A stretch of 64,000 nt of DNA from Flagellimonas lutimaris (lineage in GTDB: Bacteria; Bacteroidota; Bacteroidia; Flavobacteriales; Flavobacteriaceae), in the NCBI RefSeq assembly GCF_003581615.1, contig NZ_QXFH01000069.1, forward strand, positions 131,501 to 195,500. Direction: 5' to 3'. Below are positions 43,501-50,547 of this stretch, in pieces (the stretch's first letter is position 1; each line of letters starts with the position of its first letter). The notes under the pieces are model-generated. The model was given only the letters and a program-made list of their open reading frames with translations. It was not told the DNA's origin and searched no databases. The translations under genes were made by a program, and so were the position numbers.

Positions 43501-44112
43501 GGGCATAGTACTTTAGAGAGTAAAATGATGCAGTCTTCATTTATCCAAAACAATGGAGATAAAGGCTTTTCAGTTTTCCCATTGCCCATTGAAGCCCAGT
43601 TTGCACCGGTCTATGGCATATTGGCGGAAGACTTGAATTTTGATGGATTATTAGATCTTATCCTGGTAGGAAATTCATATAACACAGAAGTAGTTTACGG
43701 AAGATACGACGCCTCGATAGGTGCTGTATTAATGAACAAAGGGGGTACTTCTTTTGAATTGGTCGATCCTACTTTATCAGGTTTTAAAGCATTGGGGGAT
43801 TCTAAAAGTATGGTGCGTTTGGATAGTTATAACGGACAGTCCCTGGTACTTGTTGGAAAGAACAATGGTTCACTGGATAATTTTAGTATTGCGGATTCTG
43901 AAAAACAGAAAAAAATTGACTTCCAAAACGGAGAAAGGACAGCTGAAGTTTTTTTGAACAATGGAAAGAAAAGAAAAGAGGAAAATTTGATGGGTGCAGG
44001 CTACCTCTCCCAGACTTCCAATAGTATCATTGCTTCAAGCGTTGTCGATTCCATTCAATTTTATGATGTGAACAAAAAGCTTGTCCGCACCGAAATCCCA
44101 ATCAAAAAATAG
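40597..44112 (+). CDS. VCBS/FG-GAP repeat lipoprotein with ASPIC/UnbV domain
   Basis: A 1171-residue outer-surface lipoprotein (lipobox FSC, Cys19). It contains many FG-GAP/VCBS blades with DxDxDG-type calcium loops (DINGDGLDDIYIS, DYDRDGDLDMYLL, DFNNDGNNDIFIT, DFDSDGDIDLFIG, DFDNDGDIDFVVG) that form one or two beta-propellers, and a central ASPIC/UnbV domain at about 510-590 (NSQAIGAEVTLYYG, SSVEKDLHFGLGE). Proteins of this kind recur beside SusCD pairs in marine Bacteroidota. A binding role for glycan or glycopeptide is an inference; there is no catalytic motif. It overlaps no gene and is followed at 44192 by GH43. Confidence 0.88.
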   Translation: MEQIRTYSCLFLLVLMFSCGKSSDKNTLFQLLPSKRTGIDFINRITTSDSVNLLTYEYLYNGGGVGVGHFNKDSLPDLIFTSNMEESKIYLNKGNLRFEDITHTSNINTTDNWCTGVSVIDINGDGLDDIYISVGGMGNEDNFPNSLYINQGDATFVESAKEYGLDDKGESIQSIFFDYDRDGDLDMYLLTGGGFENSAIMVRPMVTNGTYRNTDRLYRNDYNKALGHPVYTNVSREAGINFEGFGLGVSVIDANNDTWPDIYVSNDYLSRDLLYINTKDGSFSEEASTYFGHTSHFSMGNDVADINNDGLMDVITLDMLPEQHKRRKLMSGSHSYDMFQMAKKFGYGHQYMRNMVHYNNGNGTFSEIGQLLGIDRTDWSWAPLITDFNNDGNNDIFITNGYGKDITDLDFVKFRQSGAKTFSDPEEIRRSVLDCLVVRPTIEMSNYIFENKGQLNFQKKANDWGLNQKSISNGACYADLDLDGDLELVVNNIDQPAFIYKNNTRELYKNSNYIHISLVGNNFNSQAIGAEVTLYYGCESQKKILQSSRGFQSSVEKDLHFGLGETSQIDSVEIIWPNGDISMQSNVSANQHIEIKHAEVELVEVAKIDKWEPIFAVDSLVAFDHVERDFSDYNIQSLLNHGFSNQGPGLAVGDINADGLQDVFVGGSYGFASTIFVQQKSGGFEKKEIPDSQLYEDLGALFFDANGDGLQDLYVVSGGSERYKGHQAYQDRLYLNDPNNVGTFVKGDLPINNESTSTVAGGDFDSDGDIDLFIGGRVVPGHYPEAPTSYLLENRNGQFVDVTQEVAPSIKNIGMVSSAVWTDFDDDSHLDLVLVGEFMPITIFKGDGLKLKNITAQTSLAETNGLWNSIVAEDFDNDGDIDFVVGNIGLNSALKGTAEHPLRLDYADFDANGFIDPILSVYEEGEYYPLTSLDELTKQLPQLKKHILHYRSYAKSTTKDIMDFLGSQGHSTLESKMMQSSFIQNNGDKGFSVFPLPIEAQFAPVYGILAEDLNFDGLLDLILVGNSYNTEVVYGRYDASIGAVLMNKGGTSFELVDPTLSGFKALGDSKSMVRLDSYNGQSLVLVGKNNGSLDNFSIADSEKQKKIDFQNGERTAEVFLNNGKKRKEENLMGAGYLSQTSNSIIASSVVDSIQFYDVNKKLVRTEIPIKK

Positions 44113-44191
44113 GATAACTGGCACCGGGTATGTTTTAAAATTTTACAAACAGTTGACAATGTTAAAAAAACAAGTTCTATTTCGAATAAAA

Positions 44192-45721
44192 ATGATTAGA
44201 TATAAAATTTTTGTAATAACCATAGCATCTTTTTTAGTGGCAACGGCTTCTTGTTCAAATGAAAATCTTGAAGATACTCCCCCCGAAGTAAGTGAGCCAA
44301 ACCCTGAGCCTAATCCAAACCCTGAACCTGAACCTGAACCCACTCCGGCCCCGGTATATACCGTGGATAATATTACGGATACCTATTTTGGGGTCGCTGG
44401 CGAGGAAAATGCTTCGAAGTGGGGACCTTATAATGTGCATGATCCATCGGTGATCAAAGTAGGAGAAACCTATTATTGCTACAATACCGATGTTTCATTT
44501 GGTTCAGATGTTCGTCCGGGAATCCAAATAAGAAAATCCCAGGATCTGATCAACTGGGAGTTTTTAGGGTGGGCTTTCAATGGTCTTCCGGCTAAAGGTA
44601 GTTCCTATATTCAAAGTCAAGGAGCGGAACCATTTAATTCTTTATGGGCTCCATATGCTATGCAGGTTGGCGATGAATTCCGTTTATACTATTCGCTCTC
44701 TTCAAGTGTAGGAAGACTGAGTGCCATTGGTTTGGCCACCTCAAGTTCACCGGAAGGTCCATGGATTGAAAAAGATTTGGTGGTTACTTCAGCTGCTGAC
44801 GGTAGCATTCAAACCAACGCAATCGACCCCTCTGTTGTCGTTACCCCAAATGGCGAACATTGGTTTTATTATGGATCGGCCTATGATGGTATCTATAAAT
44901 TAAGATTAGATCCAGCTACAGGTTTGGCCATGGTAAATGGAGATAAAGGTGTTAGGATAGCGCAAAGGGGATTTACCAATGGAACTGTAAATGGAAATAT
45001 CGAAGCTCCAGAAGTAATTTACAATGAAACCCAGGGCATGTACTATATGTTTATTGCTTACGATTGGTTAGAAACCAAGTATAATGTTAGGGTTGGAAGG
45101 AGTTCAGATCCAGAGGGGCCTTTTTTGGATATAAATGGACTTGACATTAATACCGAGGCAGATAATGCCCCGATGATTTTAGCACCTTATAGATTTAACG
45201 ATCACTCAGGTTGGCAAGGGGTGTCGCATCCTGGTGTTTTTAAGGATGGAAACGGCCAATATTATATGGCGCATCAAGGGCGGCCCGGAGAGAACCGTTT
45301 TTTTATGGTGCTTCACGTTCGTAAAATTCATTGGACAGAAAATGGTTGGCCGATAGTCTCATCGGAGCGGTATGCCAATGTAGCCCAAACGGATATTTCA
45401 GAATCCGATATAGTGGGTAGTTATGAACAAATTGAATTTGGGTATAGAGTGGTTCCGGGCTATGCCAACGAACAAACCTCGCCAGATTTTCAATATTCTG
45501 TGGATTTGGAATTGATGGCAGATGGAACCATTAACGGAGAAGCCGTTAATACATGGACTTATGAGGCTCCATGGCTTACGATTGGTCTAAACAACGGAGA
45601 AACCAATTACAAACTTTTTGTTGAACGTGGCCGCGATTGGGAAAACAAGGTGGAATCCACCATTTTATTCAGTGGATTGGATAACAATGGTACGGCAATT
45701 TGGGGTAAAAAAGTAGATTAA
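44192..45721 (+). CDS. GH43 arabinanase/arabinosidase, surface lipoprotein
   Basis: The 509-residue protein begins MIRYKIFVITIASFLVATASC, a lipoprotein signal (Cys21), then a Pro/Glu-rich linker at 36-55 (repeats of Pro-Asn/Glu). The five-bladed GH43 domain has Asp84 (HDPSV, base), Asp212 (AIDPSV, pKa modulator) and Glu271 (IEAPEV, acid). A C-terminal beta domain follows from about 400. It resembles endo-1,5-alpha-L-arabinanases; exo-activity cannot be excluded. The reading frame extends upstream into the previous gene, but the start at 44192 fits the signal; ATG at 44159 is possible. Confidence 0.88.
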   Translation: MIRYKIFVITIASFLVATASCSNENLEDTPPEVSEPNPEPNPNPEPEPEPTPAPVYTVDNITDTYFGVAGEENASKWGPYNVHDPSVIKVGETYYCYNTDVSFGSDVRPGIQIRKSQDLINWEFLGWAFNGLPAKGSSYIQSQGAEPFNSLWAPYAMQVGDEFRLYYSLSSSVGRLSAIGLATSSSPEGPWIEKDLVVTSAADGSIQTNAIDPSVVVTPNGEHWFYYGSAYDGIYKLRLDPATGLAMVNGDKGVRIAQRGFTNGTVNGNIEAPEVIYNETQGMYYMFIAYDWLETKYNVRVGRSSDPEGPFLDINGLDINTEADNAPMILAPYRFNDHSGWQGVSHPGVFKDGNGQYYMAHQGRPGENRFFMVLHVRKIHWTENGWPIVSSERYANVAQTDISESDIVGSYEQIEFGYRVVPGYANEQTSPDFQYSVDLELMADGTINGEAVNTWTYEAPWLTIGLNNGETNYKLFVERGRDWENKVESTILFSGLDNNGTAIWGKKVD

Positions 45722-45804
45722 GTATAAAAAACATACATAATTAACTGAAAATCAACGATTTGTTAATGGTGTATTGCTGCCGGATAATATGAGTAAATAT
45801 TTTT

Positions 45805-45837
45805 TTTGTTTTAACGGGAAAACTTTCGTTATTTTAT
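45805..45837 (+). promoter_or_regulatory. Candidate promoter of the second arabinose operon
   Basis: TTTG (45805-45808) and TATTTTAT (45830-45837) are spaced 21 bp apart and abut operator C, the same layout as at susC. The -7 box is degenerate, as expected of an activated or regulated promoter. The 240-bp gap 45722-45961 holds this, operator C and a hairpin, and nothing else that I recognise. Confidence 0.35.
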
Positions 45838-45857
45838 AAATGTAAAAAAAACACTTA
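45837..45857. promoter_or_regulatory. AraR-type operator C
   Basis: TAAATGT-A7-ACACTTA is a 21-bp imperfect palindrome with the same 7-7-7 spacing as sites A and B. It is the only copy ahead of the long GH51-to-symporter operon and lies about 105 bp before the first start codon. Confidence 0.6.
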
Positions 45858-45918
45858 TAAGGTTTTTACCTAGCGTAAAGTTGATCTTATTTGAGTTAGT
45901 TTAAGTTTAGTAATTTTT

Positions 45919-45950
45919 AAAGACCACGATTTGGGTCGTGGTCTTTTTTA
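45919..45950 (+). terminator. Hairpin with T-run directly ahead of the GH51 start (possible attenuator)
   Basis: A perfect 11-bp stem AAAGACCACGA (45919-45929) and TCGTGGTCTTT (45936-45946) with a TTTGGG loop continues into further T. It ends 12 bp before the GH51 ATG. Read-through is needed for expression if the promoter is at 45805-45837, so the element could be a leader attenuator. It could instead only end transcription from the GH43 gene. Confidence 0.7.
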
Positions 45951-45961
45951 AACAAATGCAC

Positions 45962-47509
45962 ATGAAATTTTTTAACTATTCCACGGTCATATTGGCCTTT
46001 TTGTGTTCGGTCGCTGTTTCTGCGCAAGAACCTGTTCAAGTCACTGTAACGGAAGATGCGGAAGCCCCCATAATCAGTAAACACATTTATGGACATTTTT
46101 CCGAACACCTTGGAAGATGTATCTATGGTGGACTCTACGTTGGAGAGGAAAGCATGGTTCCCAATACGGCCGGTGTAAGAAATGATATTATTGAAGCTCT
46201 TAAGGAGCTTAAAATTCCCAACCTAAGATGGCCTGGTGGTTGTTTTGCGGATACCTATCACTGGAAAGATGGTGTAGGTCCCAAGGATGAAAGACCAACT
46301 ATGGTAAACAGATGGTGGGGTGGTGTGACCGAAGATAACAGTTTTGGTACGCACGACTTTCTAAACCTCTGTGAAACCCTGAATGCTGAACCTTATTTGG
46401 CCGCCAATGTGGGAAGCAGTACTGTTAAAGAATTCACTGAATATGTGGAATATGTACTTCATCAAGGAGGTAGTCCTATGGCCGAATGGCGCAAGGAAAA
46501 TGGTAGGGAAAACCCTTGGGATGTGAAATATTGGGGCGTAGGAAACGAAATGTGGGGATGCGGTGGAAATATGACCGCTGAACATTATGCAGATATTTAT
46601 CGTCAATATGCAACCTTTATGACGGATTGGACCAATAGTGATGGTTTGTTTCGTATTGCATCCGGTGCCAATGTCGATGATTATCACTGGACCGAGGTAT
46701 TGATGCGTGATATTCCCAAACATCTGATTGAAGGTGTGGCCTTACATTCCTATTCATTCGTGGAATGGAATGAAAAAGGGTCCTCGATAGATTATAGTGA
46801 AGAGCAATATTTTTCTACCATGAAGACCGCCCTTAAAATGGACACCCTGGTTACAAAGCATTCCGCCATAATGGATAAGTACGATCCCAATAACACTATC
46901 GCATTAGTTGTAGATGAGTGGGGTGGTTGGTATGATGTAATGGAAGGGACCAATCCTGGATTTCTCTATCAGCAGAATACCATGCGCGATGCTATGATAG
47001 CTGGGACAAGTCTCAATATCTTCAATAATCATGCAAGAAGGGTGAAAATGGCTAATCTGGCGCAAACCGTTAACGTATTGCAAGCTGTTGTTTTGACCGA
47101 AGACGAGAAAATGTTGTTGACGCCAACCTACCATGTCATGAAGATGTACAACGTGCATCAAGATGCCAAATTGCTTCCTGTTGACTTTGATTCCCCTACC
47201 TATAAATTTGAAGGAGAGGAACTGCCAGCTATTTCAATATCGGCATCCAAAACCGATGCTGGACAAGTCAATGTTTCCATGGTAAATATAGATGCCCACA
47301 AATCACATACCGTGGAAATCAATCTTGGTGATATGGATATCAAAGATTTTTCCGGCACCATTTTATCCTCAGAAGATCTACAAGACCATAACACCTTTGA
47401 CCAACCAGAAAAAATCACACCAAAGGAGCTGAAAAAAGTAAAGTTCCGCAAAGGGATTTTGGAAGTGGAAGTACCACCATTTTCTGTTTTGGTGGTAACG
47501 GGAAAATAA
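45962..47509 (+). CDS. GH51 alpha-L-arabinofuranosidase
   Basis: The 515-residue exported enzyme hydrolyses terminal alpha-L-Araf from arabinan or arabinoxylan. It has a signal peptide ending VSAQ (about residue 22), a conserved HIYGHFSEHLGRCIYGGLYV start, NLRWPGGCFADTYHW, the acid/base Glu196 in VGNEMWG and the nucleophile Glu319 in VDEWGGWYD. The C-terminal beta domain is normal. The GTG start eight codons upstream lies in the hairpin, so ATG at 45962 is preferred. It is the first gene of a nine-gene operon. Confidence 0.94.
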   Translation: MKFFNYSTVILAFLCSVAVSAQEPVQVTVTEDAEAPIISKHIYGHFSEHLGRCIYGGLYVGEESMVPNTAGVRNDIIEALKELKIPNLRWPGGCFADTYHWKDGVGPKDERPTMVNRWWGGVTEDNSFGTHDFLNLCETLNAEPYLAANVGSSTVKEFTEYVEYVLHQGGSPMAEWRKENGRENPWDVKYWGVGNEMWGCGGNMTAEHYADIYRQYATFMTDWTNSDGLFRIASGANVDDYHWTEVLMRDIPKHLIEGVALHSYSFVEWNEKGSSIDYSEEQYFSTMKTALKMDTLVTKHSAIMDKYDPNNTIALVVDEWGGWYDVMEGTNPGFLYQQNTMRDAMIAGTSLNIFNNHARRVKMANLAQTVNVLQAVVLTEDEKMLLTPTYHVMKMYNVHQDAKLLPVDFDSPTYKFEGEELPAISISASKTDAGQVNVSMVNIDAHKSHTVEINLGDMDIKDFSGTILSSEDLQDHNTFDQPEKITPKELKKVKFRKGILEVEVPPFSVLVVTGK

Positions 47510-47529
47510 ACTTTTAAATACAATATCAG

Positions 47530-48525
47530 ATGTATATTTCCATTTCATCAAAAGCTCTTCGAGTATTGCTCCTGTTTTCATGTATTACAGTTGGTGCATT
47601 TGCCCAATCCGATATAGTTGTCCACGATCCGGTGGCGATTAAAGAAAAAGGTGTATATCATCTATTTTGTACAGGTAGGGGTATATCACATTTTGTATCC
47701 ACCGATTTGAAAAACTGGGAGAAATTGGACCCTGTTTTTGCAGAGAAACCAACTTGGACCGATTCGGTTGTCCCCGATTTTAAAAACCATATTTGGGCTC
47801 CAGACATAATTGAACATAACGGAAAGTACTATCTGTACTATTCAGTTTCTGCATTTGCCAAAAATACGTCGGCCATTGGTTTGACGATAAATACAACACT
47901 CGACCCAAATAGTGAAGACTATCTATGGGAAGATCAAGGAATCGTAGTGCAATCGATACCCAATAGAGATCTGTGGAATGCCATCGACCCAAATATTATT
48001 TTTGATGACAATGGTACCCCATGGATGTCTTTTGGATCTTTTTGGAATGGTCTAAAAATGGTAAAACTGAGCAAAGACCTAAAATCCATTGCCCAACCCG
48101 AAGAATGGAAAACCATAGCCAAACGGGAACGCAGCTTCGATTTGGATGATAAAGACCCCGGAGATGCAGCACTGGAAGCCCCTTTCATCTTCAAGAAAGG
48201 TCAATATTATTATTTGTTTTTATCGTGGGATTTATGCTGTAGAGGAGAGAACAGCACATACAAGGTAGTTGTGGGACGTTCAACATCTGCAACAGGACCG
48301 TTTATGGATGCAGATGGAAAAGCGCTCAATCAAGGAGGTGGAAAGCTCTTGATCCAAGGAAACGAAAACTGGTACGGTGTAGGTCACAATAGTGTTTACA
48401 CTTTTGAGGGTAAGGATTATTATTTCAGTCACGCTTACGATGCAAACGATAATGGTACTCCAAAACTCGTGGTAAAAGAGATTACATGGGATAATGGTTG
48501 GCCTATCGTGGAACCGATGGATTGA
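47530..48525 (+). CDS. GH43 endo-1,5-alpha-L-arabinanase
   Basis: The 331-residue exported enzyme has a signal peptide (about 1-26, FAQ) and a single GH43 propeller with Asp33 (VHDPV), Asp153 (AIDPN) and Glu216 (LEAPF). HIWAPDII and LSWDLCCRGENSTYKVVVGRS are characteristic of arabinan endo-1,5-alpha-L-arabinosidases. It would cut the alpha-1,5 backbone. It lies 21 bp after GH51 and just before GH127. Confidence 0.92.
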   Translation: MYISISSKALRVLLLFSCITVGAFAQSDIVVHDPVAIKEKGVYHLFCTGRGISHFVSTDLKNWEKLDPVFAEKPTWTDSVVPDFKNHIWAPDIIEHNGKYYLYYSVSAFAKNTSAIGLTINTTLDPNSEDYLWEDQGIVVQSIPNRDLWNAIDPNIIFDDNGTPWMSFGSFWNGLKMVKLSKDLKSIAQPEEWKTIAKRERSFDLDDKDPGDAALEAPFIFKKGQYYYLFLSWDLCCRGENSTYKVVVGRSTSATGPFMDADGKALNQGGGKLLIQGNENWYGVGHNSVYTFEGKDYYFSHAYDANDNGTPKLVVKEITWDNGWPIVEPMD

Positions 48526-48551
48526 GAGGGCTGGATTCGAAATTTTTATTG

Positions 48552-50528
48552 ATGTCAAAGATGAGCATAAAAAATACTACTTGGGTTATTGCACTGGCAT
48601 TGCTACTTGTCAATTGTAAAAACGAAGCATTGGTGTCGGCCGATACCGAAGAGGCAAAGGGGTATGAAATAGAACCTGTAAACATTCAAAATGTAAAGAT
48701 CAAGGATGAGTTTTGGTTACCAATAATAGAAAGGGTACAGAACAAGACCATTGAGTATGCCATAGAAAAATGTGAGCAGGAAGGAAGATTTGATAATTTC
48801 TTGATTGCTGGAGGAGAACTGGATGGTGAGGTTAAGGGAGCCATGCCTTTCGATGATACTGACGTCTATAAAATTATTGAGGGAGCCTCCAATTCCTTAA
48901 TCAGTGCTCCAAATCACAAACTGGAATCCTTGGTGGACTCTTTGGTATCCATTATTAAAGTGGGACAAGAAGAGGATGGTTATTTGACCACTTGGCGAAC
49001 CATTAATCCTGCAAAACCTCCGGCTCCATGGGTGGAGGTCAAAGAAGCTAAACGTTGGGACGGTCTCTTTATGAGCCACGAACTCTACAATGCGGGGCAT
49101 TTATATGAAGCTGCAGCGGTTCACTATAAAGCAACAGGAAAAAGAAACTTTTTGGACATCGCTTTAAAGAATGCCGATTTAATGGTAGAGACATTTGGTG
49201 ATGGCGAAGCTAAAATTGATGCTGTCCCTGGACATCAGATAATTGAAACTGGGCTTATCAAATTATATCAGATCACAGGAGAAGAGAAGTACCTAAAACT
49301 TTCTAAATACTTTTTGGACAATAGGGGCAACCCGGAAAACCATGAACTGTTTGGTCCTTATTCCCAAGATCATGTCCCAGTTGTGGACCAAGACGAAGTA
49401 GTGGGTCATGCGGTACGTGCTGTTTATATGTATGCTGCAATGACAGACATTGCTGCTATTAAAAAAGATACTGCCTATCTGGATGCGGTAAATGCACTAT
49501 GGGAGAACATGGTAAACAAAAAAATGTACGTTACAGGTGGTATAGGAGCTAAACACGATGGTGAGGCATTTGGTGAAAACTATGAATTGCCCAACTTAAC
49601 CGCCTACAACGAAACATGTGCAGCTATTGGTGATGTATACTGGAACCATAGGTTGCACAACCTAACAGGTGATGTCAAATATTTCGATGTAATAGAACGT
49701 ACACTATATAATGGATTGATTTCAGGACTTTCTTTGGATGGTGAAAAGTTTTTCTACCCAAATGCGTTGGAATCGGATGGAGTGTATAAGTTCAATCAAG
49801 GTGCGTGCACACGAAAAGATTGGTTCGATTGCTCATGTTGCCCTACCAATGTGATTCGTTTTATTCCAGCTATACCCGGTCTGATCTATTCCAAAACGGG
49901 AAATACACTATACGCAAATCTCTACGCAAGCAATGAGGCAAGGGTGGAATTAAAGGAACAAGATGTGCTGGTCACACAGGATACTTCTTACCCATGGGAT
50001 GGAAAAGTGAAATTCACGGTAGATCCAGAAGAAACAGGAGAGTTTACCATAAAATTTAGAATACCGGGATGGTCGAGGAATATTGTGTTGCCGGGAGATT
50101 TATATCAGTATGCATCCAAAGATGAGGCAAGCAATAAGATAACCTTAAATGGCGAAGAGTTTAATGCGGTCACCGATAACGGTTATTACACAATGACCAG
50201 AACATGGAAATCAGGGGATGTGGTGGAACTGGAGTTTCCAATGTCCGTAAGAAGAGTGATTGCCCATCCTTTGGTTGAAGAGGATAAAGGTAAAATGTCG
50301 CTCGAATATGGCCCCATAGTTTATGCAGTGGAGGAAATCGATAACAAAAACGCTTTTGACAACATTCAACTAACGGCAAACGAAGAATTCAACGTTGCCA
50401 TGCAGCCCGAATTATTGGGTGGCGTCAACACTATATCAAATGAAAAATTAACCGCAATACCGTATTACACATGGTCCAATCGCGGCATTGGAAAAATGAA
50501 GGTATGGTTGCCCGTGGAAGAGAATTAG
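48552..50528 (+). CDS. GH127 beta-L-arabinofuranosidase lipoprotein
   Basis: The 658-residue product has a lipobox LLLVNC (Cys22). The catalytic set Glu354 and Cys356 (NETCAAIG) and Cys429-Cys430 (CSCCPT) matches Glu338, Cys340, Cys417 and Cys418 of HypBA1 in order and near-equal spacing. HypBA1 removes beta-L-Araf from arabinosylated hydroxyproline of plant extensin, so the same substrate is plausible. ATG at 48552 or 48561 is chosen; a longer frame opens with TTG inside the GH43 gene. Confidence 0.9.
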   Translation: MSKMSIKNTTWVIALALLLVNCKNEALVSADTEEAKGYEIEPVNIQNVKIKDEFWLPIIERVQNKTIEYAIEKCEQEGRFDNFLIAGGELDGEVKGAMPFDDTDVYKIIEGASNSLISAPNHKLESLVDSLVSIIKVGQEEDGYLTTWRTINPAKPPAPWVEVKEAKRWDGLFMSHELYNAGHLYEAAAVHYKATGKRNFLDIALKNADLMVETFGDGEAKIDAVPGHQIIETGLIKLYQITGEEKYLKLSKYFLDNRGNPENHELFGPYSQDHVPVVDQDEVVGHAVRAVYMYAAMTDIAAIKKDTAYLDAVNALWENMVNKKMYVTGGIGAKHDGEAFGENYELPNLTAYNETCAAIGDVYWNHRLHNLTGDVKYFDVIERTLYNGLISGLSLDGEKFFYPNALESDGVYKFNQGACTRKDWFDCSCCPTNVIRFIPAIPGLIYSKTGNTLYANLYASNEARVELKEQDVLVTQDTSYPWDGKVKFTVDPEETGEFTIKFRIPGWSRNIVLPGDLYQYASKDEASNKITLNGEEFNAVTDNGYYTMTRTWKSGDVVELEFPMSVRRVIAHPLVEEDKGKMSLEYGPIVYAVEEIDNKNAFDNIQLTANEEFNVAMQPELLGGVNTISNEKLTAIPYYTWSNRGIGKMKVWLPVEEN

Positions 50529-50547
50529 AATCTACAAACTAAACAAC

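Noticed and set aside
44156..44176. Possible fourth AraR site (ACAATGT-N7-ACAAGTT)
   Set aside because: The second arm matches the consensus at only three of seven bases and the segment overlaps the possible GH43 start codon at 44159.
44297..44356. Repetitive Pro/Glu/Asn codons near the GH43 start
   Set aside because: It is a normal flexible linker after a lipobox, not a microsatellite of special interest.
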